Source of the DNA: JADJXV01 sp046328995
GTDB lineage: Bacteria > Bacteroidota > Ignavibacteria > Kapaibacteriales > UBA961
Length of the DNA stretch: 64,000 nucleotides
Direction: 5' to 3'
NCBI GenBank assembly: GCA_046328995.1
Contig: JAXLVN010000001.1
Location: 620,001 to 684,000 of the forward strand
Of the stretch, positions 16,806-24,861 are shown piece after piece. The notes beneath the pieces are model-generated. The model was not told where the DNA came from and searched no databases. It saw nothing but the letters and a program-made list of their open reading frames with translations. The position numbers and the translations under genes are program-made. The stretch's first letter is position 1, and every line of letters starts with the position of its first letter.

Positions 16806-18286
16806 AGTCCAAACTCTCCCGTCAGCACGGTTTGCAGGAAGAGTTCTGCCGTTTGTGACTTGTTGAGTAAATACAGAGGAAGTCCTACAAATATCATGCG
16901 TCGGTCTTCACTCCGCACGGCTACGACCGGATTCCCTGTCCATTTGGTGCTTGCCGGCAAACGATAGAGTGATTTAGCGGTGATTTTCGGATAAAGTGCA
17001 TGTGGATTGACCGTGCCGGTCTCTTTGATGAAATTTGAGTAGATGGTTCCGCCGGAAGTGTCAGCCACAATCTCGCTATTATTCTTAATATCTAAAGGAT
17101 TAGACGTAATTTCAAATGCTGACACACTATCCACCGGTGCAAAATCTATGAGCGCTGTCTGTGCTTCGGACGAGATAGGATTCGGCAAATCTGCCGCATA
17201 AAGTGCATGTCCGCCACTCCGGATATACTCCGGCAGACTTTCCTGCGCGAGTCTGTAATTCGCACCAGCATCGCTATACCATATCACCGCTTTAAATAAT
17301 TTAAGTGTTTCGATAAACATAGGATTAATAAATGGCGGGATATTGCGCGTTTTGCCGCCGGTACGCAGGTCAAGTACATCTACTTTCCCCGCGAATTTAC
17401 CCGATGCTATCGTCTGAACTGAATTTTGATAGAAATTATCGGCAGCCGGCAAATCATGGTCTTTAATGATGAGAATATTCCCCTTCGGCTTGCGCACATA
17501 CCAGGTTTTCCCCGGTTGCGGATACCGCAATACTTTACTTTTGAGAGCTCCGATATCGACGGCACGGAGATAAAACGCGTTGTCGGAGTTTGAGACTAAC
17601 CCACTGTCTGACGTAAGAGTTATAAATGTCTGACTGGTGGAAATTCTTCTCCAATTTGTACTTGCAGTATCATTGAGGGCATATTCAAAATAGGCGATCG
17701 TTTCAGCGCCGTCGAGGTCATAGGCGCCGAACTGAAAGGTAGCGACCGTGAAGGTGGAGTCGGGTAATTGAACCTGCTTGGCGGCAATGGAAGTGGAATC
17801 GGAACCAAAAAACACCACCGGCTGTGTATTACGAATCGGGAACCGTGTCGTAGCAGGTGTGAGATCGCAGGCGCCTTCGAGTGAAAGAAATTCCTCGCCA
17901 TTATCATAGAGGCCATTGGAATTAGCATCTGCAAACTGTACGATCGCTCCTTCAATCGGATAATTTTTCAATGAGTTATCGACAGAACTCACACTAAAGA
18001 GATAACTGGTGTCATTATTTTCAATACGAAGTGAAAAGAGCGAATCGTTTTTACGGGTAAAAAACCACGTTTTCCTGTCCATAGACACGAGATAGCCATT
18101 AACGATACCGTCTGCATCATCGGCATACCAATGCAGAAGAAGTCGACTGCTTTGTTCAGTCGCGACGGTATCTACCGCAATATGTGTCTCCGGACGGCTA
18201 TTTGCTCTCGGTGCGGTCGGCTCATCGGCACAAGCGCTGAAAATCATCCACATTATCACGAGGCACCAAGTACTACGTACGATCAT
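16802..18286 (-). CDS. Large putative lipoprotein of unknown function
   Basis: This protein of about 494 residues starts at the ATG at 18286. The preceding codons lack a signal, whereas MIVRSTWCLVIMWMIFSAC gives a lipoprotein signal with FSAC as lipobox. The N-terminal half looks like fibronectin/Ig-type repeats, with LLLHWYADDADGIVNGYLVS and FQFGAYDLDGAETIAYFEYAL. The C-terminal half begins GNILIIKDHDLPAADNFY and contains YIRSGGHALYAADLP, resembling a glutamine amidotransferase-like (GATase1-like) flavodoxin-type fold. I do not recognise a family with certainty. It is sandwiched between the persulfide dioxygenase and tsaB and is likely co-transcribed with both. Confidence 0.7.
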   Translation of the reverse strand: MIVRSTWCLVIMWMIFSACADEPTAPRANSRPETHIAVDTVATEQSSRLLLHWYADDADGIVNGYLVSMDRKTWFFTRKNDSLFSLRIENNDTSYLFSVSSVDNSLKNYPIEGAIVQFADANSNGLYDNGEEFLSLEGACDLTPATTRFPIRNTQPVVFFGSDSTSIAAKQVQLPDSTFTVATFQFGAYDLDGAETIAYFEYALNDTASTNWRRISTSQTFITLTSDSGLVSNSDNAFYLRAVDIGALKSKVLRYPQPGKTWYVRKPKGNILIIKDHDLPAADNFYQNSVQTIASGKFAGKVDVLDLRTGGKTRNIPPFINPMFIETLKLFKAVIWYSDAGANYRLAQESLPEYIRSGGHALYAADLPNPISSEAQTALIDFAPVDSVSAFEITSNPLDIKNNSEIVADTSGGTIYSNFIKETGTVNPHALYPKITAKSLYRLPASTKWTGNPVVAVRSEDRRMIFVGLPLYLLNKSQTAELFLQTVLTGEFGL

Positions 18287-18306
18287 ATCTATTGTAAAGT
18301 AATGAT

Positions 18307-19710
18307 TTAATTGCTTTTTACAGTCGGCAATCCTGCCTCGCGCCATGCGCCTATACCACCGATGAGATTATATATATTCGTAATTCCTGCCCGCAGCAAA
18401 AGACTACTTGCTATACTTGAACGGTCTCCGCCGGCACACTGAATCACCACCGTTCCCGTACGTGGCACTTCGTCTAATCGGCCGGATAAATAGCCGGCAT
18501 GAATATGGTGAGCACCGTCAATATGTGCGTCGTTGAATTCACTTGTGGCGCGCACGTCGAGAACAGTATAGTGCGGATCACCGAGATGAGTGGCGAGCTC
18601 TTTGGCGCTCATTTGCCGCAATGACTCGAGTTCACCGCCAAGCGCAGTCCATTCTTCAACATCAGGGAAATACCCGTTCACATTATCTAACCCTATGCGA
18701 ATCAATTTATTGGTAATTTCAGCAATAGACTTTTCGGCGGCGATGACAACAAATGGCTTGTCATAGCTGAGCATCCAGCCGGCCCAGGTACTAAAGGCAT
18801 TATTATCCTGAATATTAAGTGCGCCGGGGATATGTCCGTCGGCGAAAATGTACTTATTGCGTGTATCGACGATGGTCATTCCGTTACGATAGGCAGCTTC
18901 CATTTGCTCAGGGCTCAGGCGATGCGGGAAAAAGTTGTCCCCAAGGATCGGCGGACCTTGTTTATTCAGCTTTTTCATCATTGCAAAATACGTTGGCGGC
19001 TCGGGTTGACCGGAGAGGAGTTCGGCGACAAAAGCATCCTCATTATCATACTGTAGCGCCCAATTGGAAATTTTTTCATACCCGACAGTGCTGCTTGGCA
19101 CTGCGCCGAGAGCTTTCCCGCAGGCAGAGCCGGCGCCGTGTCCGCTCCATAACTGTATATAATCAGGCAATAGCTTAAATCGTTGTAAAGACTGGTACAT
19201 CTGTCTGGCTCCGGCATCCATTGTGCCGACGACGCCGGCTGCTTTTTCGAGTAAATCAGGACGTCCGACATCGCCGACGAAGACAAAATCACCGCTAAAA
19301 AACATCACCGGTTTGCTCGACGCAGGATTATCCGTCAGCAGAAAACAGATATGTTCGGGAGTATGCCCGGGTGTATGGAGCACTTCAATGGTGAGATTAC
19401 CTACCTGAAATCGTGAACCGTCATGGAGAGGTGTATGCGGGAATTGATACTGCCAGTCGGCCCCTCCCTCATCGGAGAGGAGGAGTTCTGCCCCAGTTCG
19501 CTCAGCAAGCTCTCGGGCACCGCTGAGAAAATCAGCATGAATATGCGTTTCAGTTACATGAGTTATCGTGAGTTTTTCCTGCTTTGCAATCTGAAGATAT
19601 GTCTCGATATCACGCTTGGGATCAATAACGAGAGCCGTGCCGCTTTTCTGGCAGCCGATAACATAGCTTGATTGTGCAAGTCCTTTTTCATAAACATGTT
19701 GAAAAAACAT
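18307..19710 (-). CDS. Persulfide dioxygenase-like MBL hydrolase fused to two rhodanese domains
   Basis: This is a 467-residue protein. The first 245 residues are an ETHE1-type MBL domain with THIHADFLSG, HTPGHTPEH, FSGDFVFVGDVGRPDL and WSGHG. The second metal histidine pair is reduced (HADF), as expected for a mononuclear iron persulfide dioxygenase. Two rhodanese domains follow. The first (about 270-360) has no active-site Cys. The second (about 370-467) has the loop CAGGDRSS. This order matches CstB-like enzymes, which oxidise low-molecular-weight persulfides to sulfite or thiosulfate. A role in sulfide detoxification is inferred. It heads the operon with the lipoprotein gene and tsaB. Confidence 0.88.
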   Translation of the reverse strand: MFFQHVYEKGLAQSSYVIGCQKSGTALVIDPKRDIETYLQIAKQEKLTITHVTETHIHADFLSGARELAERTGAELLLSDEGGADWQYQFPHTPLHDGSRFQVGNLTIEVLHTPGHTPEHICFLLTDNPASSKPVMFFSGDFVFVGDVGRPDLLEKAAGVVGTMDAGARQMYQSLQRFKLLPDYIQLWSGHGAGSACGKALGAVPSSTVGYEKISNWALQYDNEDAFVAELLSGQPEPPTYFAMMKKLNKQGPPILGDNFFPHRLSPEQMEAAYRNGMTIVDTRNKYIFADGHIPGALNIQDNNAFSTWAGWMLSYDKPFVVIAAEKSIAEITNKLIRIGLDNVNGYFPDVEEWTALGGELESLRQMSAKELATHLGDPHYTVLDVRATSEFNDAHIDGAHHIHAGYLSGRLDEVPRTGTVVIQCAGGDRSSIASSLLLRAGITNIYNLIGGIGAWREAGLPTVKSN

Positions 19711-19903
19711 TCAAATCTTCTTTCGTAATAGGTACTACAAGTTATACATCGACCCGGTATCCGAATACACGCTCAATAAGTACGTTGAGGAAGGCAGAGT
19801 TATCGGATTCACACCGTGCCGGTTCAGACCGGAACCGGAGCACAAATTTACGCTTAATTCACCAAAAATTGAACATTTTGAGAAATTTCATTTAACAATA
19901 TGA
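19703..19903 (+). pseudogene. 66-codon coding-like frame without a start codon
   Basis: Between the divergent persulfide dioxygenase and receiver-kinase genes a plus-strand frame is open from just after the TGA at 19700-19702 to the TGA at 19901-19903. Its translation reads like real protein, with stretches such as YYKLYIDPVSEYTLNKY and EEGRVIGFTPCRFRPEPEHK. It contains no ATG, GTG or TTG. It may be the 3' remnant of a lost gene, or a gene starting at a non-standard codon. The antisense frame is also partly open, so chance cannot be ruled out. No family recognised. Confidence 0.3.
19819..19838. repeat. Inverted repeat CCGGTTC-N6-GAACCGG in a divergent intergenic region
   Basis: A perfect 7-bp dyad with a 6-nt spacer lies roughly midway between the divergent starts at 19710 and 20005. 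It could be an operator for either gene or a structural feature of the gene remnant that contains it. Confidence 0.4.
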
Positions 19904-20004
19904 TTCTTTTATTTATTTTGCAGTATGAAAATCGTGTGGGCATAATAGTTTCTCGCCGTACATTGCATTCATAGATAATCTATACTACTCCAAAGGAAGA
20001 TTTG

Positions 20005-21108
20005 ATGAAGAAAATTTTGATTATCGAAGATGAACCATATATCCGTGAGGGTACGGCTTTACTATTGGAAGATCAAGGATTTGATCCAATTACAGCTGAA
20101 GACGGTTCCATAGGTATCGATATGGCCTTAAAGCACAAGCCGGACTTGATAATCTGTGACGTCATGATGCCGAACATTGACGGATACGGCGTACTCTACA
20201 AGCTGCGGCAGGAGCCGGAGACGGCACATATACCCTTCATTTTCCTGACTGCTAAAATCGACCGTACCAGCACCCGGATGGGGATGAATCTCGGCGCCGA
20301 TGATTATCTGACAAAGCCCTTTACACTAGATGAACTGTTAAGTGCCGTCAATGCGCGAATAGTCAAGCAGGAGCAGATAGAGCGTCATGCCGAGGAAAAG
20401 CTAGAAAACCTCCGAAAAAATATTATCTATTCGCTTCCTCATGAATTAATGACTCCCCTCAATGGAATTTTAGGACCCATCGAGCTTTTGTCTCAGATGT
20501 ATGATTCCTTTTCCAAAGAAGAAGCACTCGAAATGATATCGATGATCCGGAAATCCGGAGATCGACTTCATCGCTTAGTCCAAAATTACCTGCTCTATGC
20601 TCAGCTTGATCTCGTGTCTTCCAACTCCACAGCCATCAAAGGCATGCGGGAATGCACGACGTCGGAAGGCCTCTCTACTATCGAGTACGCAGCTCAATAT
20701 ATTGCACAGACTTACGAGCGTACACATGATTTTCATTTTCATGGAATTGTCGAGAACCTCATATTTCTTATCGATCAGGAACATCTCTACAAGATTATTA
20801 CCGAGCTCACCGATAATGCCTTTAAATTCTCGACACCCGATACGCCAGTCCATGTAAATTGCACGAAAAGCGGAAATTTTTGTTGGGTTGAGGTGACCGA
20901 TACCGGCAGAGGCCTCGCTCGCTCGGCGATTGAGTCGATCGGTGCGTATATGCAATTTGAAAGAAGGATATTTGAGCAGCAAGGGACCGGATTCGGACTT
21001 ATCATTGCCAAGCGGCTCATCGAGCTTCATGGAGGGGAATTAATCATCGATTCCACACCGAATGTACTGACAAGCGTTAAATTCTCACTACCTGTCAAGC
21101 CGGCTTAG
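20005..21108 (+). CDS. Response receiver fused to histidine kinase (REC-HisKA-HATPase)
   Basis: This 367-residue soluble protein starts at the ATG at 20005, preceded by AAAGGAAG; a TTG one codon upstream is less likely. Residues 1-120 are a receiver domain with phospho-acceptor D52 in LIICDVMMPN and KPF at about 104-106. A dimerisation helix carries H146 in PHELMTPLNG. The HATPase domain shows TDNAFKFS (N box), DTGRGLA (G1) and GTGFGLIIAKRLIELHGG (G2). With the receiver at the N-terminus it is likely controlled by phosphotransfer from another kinase and passes the signal on. No dedicated partner gene is adjacent; it converges on a VWA gene. Confidence 0.9.
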   Translation: MKKILIIEDEPYIREGTALLLEDQGFDPITAEDGSIGIDMALKHKPDLIICDVMMPNIDGYGVLYKLRQEPETAHIPFIFLTAKIDRTSTRMGMNLGADDYLTKPFTLDELLSAVNARIVKQEQIERHAEEKLENLRKNIIYSLPHELMTPLNGILGPIELLSQMYDSFSKEEALEMISMIRKSGDRLHRLVQNYLLYAQLDLVSSNSTAIKGMRECTTSEGLSTIEYAAQYIAQTYERTHDFHFHGIVENLIFLIDQEHLYKIITELTDNAFKFSTPDTPVHVNCTKSGNFCWVEVTDTGRGLARSAIESIGAYMQFERRIFEQQGTGFGLIIAKRLIELHGGELIIDSTPNVLTSVKFSLPVKPA

Positions 21109-21120
21109 GAATGATGTTCT

Positions 21121-22641
21121 TTACGTATGTATGAATGATTTAATCATTCGTTTTAGCCGTCTGAACAGCACCTTCAGCAGTCGGGCAAGCGGAACTCTCG
21201 TTGTAGAGCCACCCTTTTTCTGAAGCATTTTCGCTAATTGCAATTCGTCTTTTTCGGAGAGCTCGATTTTCTGATGTGCCACATCCCCGCCCTCTTTTAC
21301 CATTTGCTCGAGTAAGTGTTCGAGTTCTTTGGCTTTCTTCTGTAACTCCTCCGATTCGATACCATGATGCTCGGCCATCATTTCGAGATGATCGGATAGC
21401 AGGGCTGCCTTCTTCATGTCTTCAATGGTCGGTTCGTTGGTAATCACCTCGAGCATTTCAACCGTAAGATCATGTAATTCCTTGGCCTTATCTTCTGTGA
21501 GGTGAAAGACGTCTTCAGGATTTAAGTCATTGACCTGTATAAATGTCGATGAGATTTGTTCGATCTCCCTTCCATACGTCTCCCCTACCTTTTTCCCGAT
21601 TCTCTCGGTCAGCGTATTGATTTGCTTTGCCAAATGTCCCATCTCGCTTCGGATCAGATTCTTCCTTGACTCTGTTCCTGCGGTCTGTACTTGATGCTCA
21701 AGGTCTTTGAGCTTTTGCTGAAGCATACGCCCGGTCTTTGCATCCTCTGCCGAACTTGTCAGTATTAAGTTCTTGATAAATTTAGCATCAGGAGCAATGG
21801 TCGCCGAACCTATCTTCACGGTATTAATCGTAATTTTATCGCCCATCATGGGGATAATTTTTTCAAGATTGATATGGGCTGCGCCATCTGTGATAACGAG
21901 GATCTCGGCTTCTGCCATCGTACTAGCAGTATGAATGTCTGCAATGGCGACAGATATCGCTTTCTCGAGTGCTGTACCCCTGCCAAGCGCCCGAACATGC
22001 ATCAATTCACTGATTAAATGTTCGAAATCTCCCATATTACTTGCCTCATGCAGCTTGCCTATCTCCGCGTCAAACGTTCGGAAATACACGGTGCCCAGCT
22101 CTCTCATATTCTGCCGGAGGAAAAAAAACGCTATCGCCTTGGCAAGATGAATCCTATATGCATCCTGCATCGATTTCGAAGTATCAAAAAGAAGATAGAC
22201 TTTCTGCTTCCGACTGTCGGGTGCAAACTGATCGCTTTCTGCCTGATAGCGGTAATTGCGAGGTGCTTTGGGCTTGGGCAGCCAGAGGGAACGCTCAACA
22301 AGCTTTTGATAAAATACTTCCTCAGGCAATAAAAATTGATGCGGATAAATGCGGGCAATATCCCGATAGCTGTCAATGAGCGCTGCTTCATATTCTTCGG
22401 CAGCCGGTAAATGCGGGATTATTTCCTTTTCGGGGCTATTCTCGGGAGGTGTGCCATCGGATTTATTATAAAGAATGGGAGCCAAATGCTTGGAAAGGGG
22501 TTTGGTCTCATCTTCTAGAATACGAGCAATTTCAAAGACTAAGGTGAATTCTTCTGGCAAGCGGGACTCAATGGCATCAAAAAAACCGAATTCATCCATT
22601 CGGCTAAAAAATGTACTTTGTGTAGCAAATTGATGGGACAT
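21121..22641 (-). CDS. VWA domain protein (CoxE/ViaA-like)
   Basis: This is a 506-residue cytoplasmic protein without a signal peptide. The central VWA domain (about 145-290) begins KVYLLFDTSKSM, a MIDAS site (DTSKS), with ILVITDGAAH as the second metal-binding strand. The N-terminal 140 residues are helical. The C-terminal 200 residues are strongly helical and charged (long Glu/Lys-rich coiled coils), ending in a basic segment LLKVLFRRLKRMIK. Bacterial intracellular VWA proteins usually work with MoxR/RavA AAA+ ATPases, but none is adjacent. The exact subfamily is uncertain. Confidence 0.72.
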   Translation of the reverse strand: MSHQFATQSTFFSRMDEFGFFDAIESRLPEEFTLVFEIARILEDETKPLSKHLAPILYNKSDGTPPENSPEKEIIPHLPAAEEYEAALIDSYRDIARIYPHQFLLPEEVFYQKLVERSLWLPKPKAPRNYRYQAESDQFAPDSRKQKVYLLFDTSKSMQDAYRIHLAKAIAFFFLRQNMRELGTVYFRTFDAEIGKLHEASNMGDFEHLISELMHVRALGRGTALEKAISVAIADIHTASTMAEAEILVITDGAAHINLEKIIPMMGDKITINTVKIGSATIAPDAKFIKNLILTSSAEDAKTGRMLQQKLKDLEHQVQTAGTESRKNLIRSEMGHLAKQINTLTERIGKKVGETYGREIEQISSTFIQVNDLNPEDVFHLTEDKAKELHDLTVEMLEVITNEPTIEDMKKAALLSDHLEMMAEHHGIESEELQKKAKELEHLLEQMVKEGGDVAHQKIELSEKDELQLAKMLQKKGGSTTRVPLARLLKVLFRRLKRMIKSFIHT

Positions 22642-22677
22642 GTGAGCTCCGGGAATGCTTGTGCAGAGTAATTTACA

Positions 22678-23160
22678 TCATCGCCAGCCCATTGTATGAC
22701 GTAATCCATTGATTTGCGCTACATGATTGATGCCATGACGCGCATAACCGTCGATGAGCCGCTCGAGGGTGAGAGTACCATCGTCGAGGTGATTCCCTGT
22801 TCGTGCAAGGTCCTCATCTTCAATATGATCCAGCAAATACGACCATTTTGCGTGCAGCGACTGCAGAAGCATCAGCGAGTCAGTAATCGGTAGCTGCAGA
22901 CAATCCGGCAGCTGCGCCCATGCGTCCTGATCGTAGGGCTTGAGAATCGGATTGTCCTCCGTCAGTACCAGTTTCATACGGATGAGCGCGTTTGCATGAG
23001 AATCTGCAAGATGATGCACCACCTGACGAACCGTCCAGCCGCCGTCCCGATACGGTGTATCGAGCTGATTATCCGTGAGCCCGGAGACCGCCTGTCGCAG
23101 CAAGTCAGGAAGTGCGCGGATATGATTGATAGAGGATATTGTTTTGAGATTCGTTACCAT
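22678..23160 (-). CDS. DinB/YfiT-family putative metal-dependent transferase
   Basis: This 160-residue protein has the four-helix DinB-like fold. Signatures are DGGWTVRQVVHHLADSHANA (first metal histidines) and YARHGINHVAQINGL (second pair), exactly as in YfiT-type proteins. Members coordinate a divalent metal through three His and act as thiol transferases (bacillithiol S-transferase group) or dehalogenation-type enzymes. The length is normal for the family. It is a single gene between YebC and the VWA gene. The substrate is not predictable. Confidence 0.85.
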   Translation of the reverse strand: MVTNLKTISSINHIRALPDLLRQAVSGLTDNQLDTPYRDGGWTVRQVVHHLADSHANALIRMKLVLTEDNPILKPYDQDAWAQLPDCLQLPITDSLMLLQSLHAKWSYLLDHIEDEDLARTGNHLDDGTLTLERLIDGYARHGINHVAQINGLRHTMGWR

Positions 23161-23279
23161 ACCAATGTTTTATAAAGAATTACTTCGATTTTGCGTTCAG
23201 TTGAACAGCACCCCAAGATATCGCACTGATAGTGGGATGAACGGAAATGCAGTCCAACCGAACGAAAACCGGAATCAAA

Positions 23280-23987
23280 TTATTTCATATTATGATACAC
23301 GACTTGTACATCTTCATCATCCTCAATTTTCTCGATGAGGGTGTTAATCACGTCTTGTTGATCTTCAGGCAGCTCGACAGTATTCGTCGGAATGCGCTGT
23401 ATATCGGCACTTGTGACGGCGATGCCACGCTCTTCCAGCGCACGCTGCATGCCTATAAAGTCTGCATATTGCGTGTAGATGTAGATTTCGCCTTCGTCTT
23501 CCACGATATCTTCTGCACCGAAATCGATGAGCTCGAGTTCGAGATCTTCGAGATTAATTCCTTCCGAACTCAACACGAAGACGCCTTTACGTTCAAACAT
23601 AAAGTCCAGCGCGCCGGACGTCGAGAGACTACCGCCCACCTTGGTCAGATAATGCCGGATATTTGCGACTGAACGTGTTGGGTTATCGGTAGCACATTCC
23701 ATGACAATCGCGATACCGTACGGACCGTATCCTTCATAGACAATTTCCTGAAAATCTGCTTCATCACGACTTGACGCACGTTTAATCGCCGCTTCAATAC
23801 GGTCTTTCGGCATATTGACGCCTTTTGCATTTTGAATAGCTACCCGCAGCCGTGGATTGCCGGCAGGGTCCGGACCACTTAATTTCACCGAAATAGCAAT
23901 TTCTTTTCCGAGCCGGGTGAATGCTTTTGACATTTTTCCCCAGCGTTTTTCTTTTCGTCCTCTGCGTAATTCAAACGCTCTTCCCAT
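23280..23987 (-). CDS. YebC/PmpR-family DNA-binding or translation-associated protein
   Basis: This protein of about 235 residues starts at the ATG at 23987 (MGRAFELRRGRKEKRWGKMS); the longer frame upstream has no family match. Family signatures include KAFTRLGKEIAISVKLSG, NMPKDRIEAAIKRAS, YEGYGPYGIAIVMECATDN and GGSLSTSGALDFMF. YebC proteins were annotated as transcriptional regulators; recent work on homologues links some to ribosome function at difficult motifs. It follows an ABC permease gene with a 52-base gap. Confidence 0.95.
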   Translation of the reverse strand: MGRAFELRRGRKEKRWGKMSKAFTRLGKEIAISVKLSGPDPAGNPRLRVAIQNAKGVNMPKDRIEAAIKRASSRDEADFQEIVYEGYGPYGIAIVMECATDNPTRSVANIRHYLTKVGGSLSTSGALDFMFERKGVFVLSSEGINLEDLELELIDFGAEDIVEDEGEIYIYTQYADFIGMQRALEERGIAVTSADIQRIPTNTVELPEDQQDVINTLIEKIEDDEDVQVVYHNMK

Positions 23988-24039
23988 AACGTAAATCCTG
24001 TAAAAGTATAATAATAATATAGATGGTTCAATTAACAAA

Positions 24040-24858
24040 CTATTCTTTCAATGCTCCTGCCGTCAGCCCTTGTATGATTCGTTTATGAAAGAATGCAAAC
24101 ATCACCAAAATCGGTAATGCTGATATACTCGCTCCCGCCATAAGATGTCCCCAATCGATCGATTGCTTCCCGAGATAAAACGCCAATCCGACCGGCAGTG
24201 TACGCATCGACTCTTCATTGGTAAATAAAAATGGAAACAGAAAGGAATTCCAATTACTTAAGAATACATAAAGCGACAATACCGTCAGAATCGGCTTGCA
24301 GAGCGGCATCACCACTCTCCAGAGAATATACCACTCGCCGGCACCGTCGATACGGGCTGCATCTTCGATCTCGGCGGGAAGTCCTTGAATATATTGCCGT
24401 ACCAAAAAAACACCAAGCGGCGTCACCAGCCACGGCACGATGAGTGCAAAATACGAATTTATCCAACCAAATTCGACGATTAAGCGATAAAGTGGTATCA
24501 TGATGACTTGTTGCGGTATCATCATTACCCCAAGAATAGAGGCAAAGAGTATCTTTTTCCCGAGAAATGTTCGCCGTGCCAGCGCATATCCCACCCACAG
24601 ACAAAACACGACATTACCCGCTGTGACAAGCGCTGCCACCAGTACGGAATTGAGAAAGTACCGTCCGAATGCATCAGAGCGTAACGCATCGGTATAATTG
24701 TCAAGCGAAGTCGGGGCACTGAGAAGGTGACGTATCGACGGATAGCTTTCCGGGTGCAAGCGCAGCGAGAGCAGCAGCATCCACAGCATCGGAGCAAGCA
24801 TTCCGCAAGCAATTACAAGCAGCAGTATAAAGAGGCCAAAATGTCCTGCACGTCGCAT
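24040..24858 (-). CDS. Carbohydrate ABC transporter permease (MalG/UgpE type), without partners
   Basis: This 272-residue inner-membrane protein has six hydrophobic segments. The EAA loop that contacts the ATPase reads EIEDAARIDGAGEWYILWRV, diagnostic of the CUT1 sugar-transporter permease family. NVVFCLWVGYALARRTF and VMMIPQQVIMIPLY are also typical. Its MalF-type partner, binding protein and ATPase are absent from the window. It begins three bases after the stop of the SpoIIE phosphatase gene and is followed by yebC, so it seems to be transcribed with unrelated genes. Confidence 0.88.
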   Translation of the reverse strand: MRRAGHFGLFILLLVIACGMLAPMLWMLLLSLRLHPESYPSIRHLLSAPTSLDNYTDALRSDAFGRYFLNSVLVAALVTAGNVVFCLWVGYALARRTFLGKKILFASILGVMMIPQQVIMIPLYRLIVEFGWINSYFALIVPWLVTPLGVFLVRQYIQGLPAEIEDAARIDGAGEWYILWRVVMPLCKPILTVLSLYVFLSNWNSFLFPFLFTNEESMRTLPVGLAFYLGKQSIDWGHLMAGASISALPILVMFAFFHKRIIQGLTAGALKE

Positions 24859-24861
24859 ATC

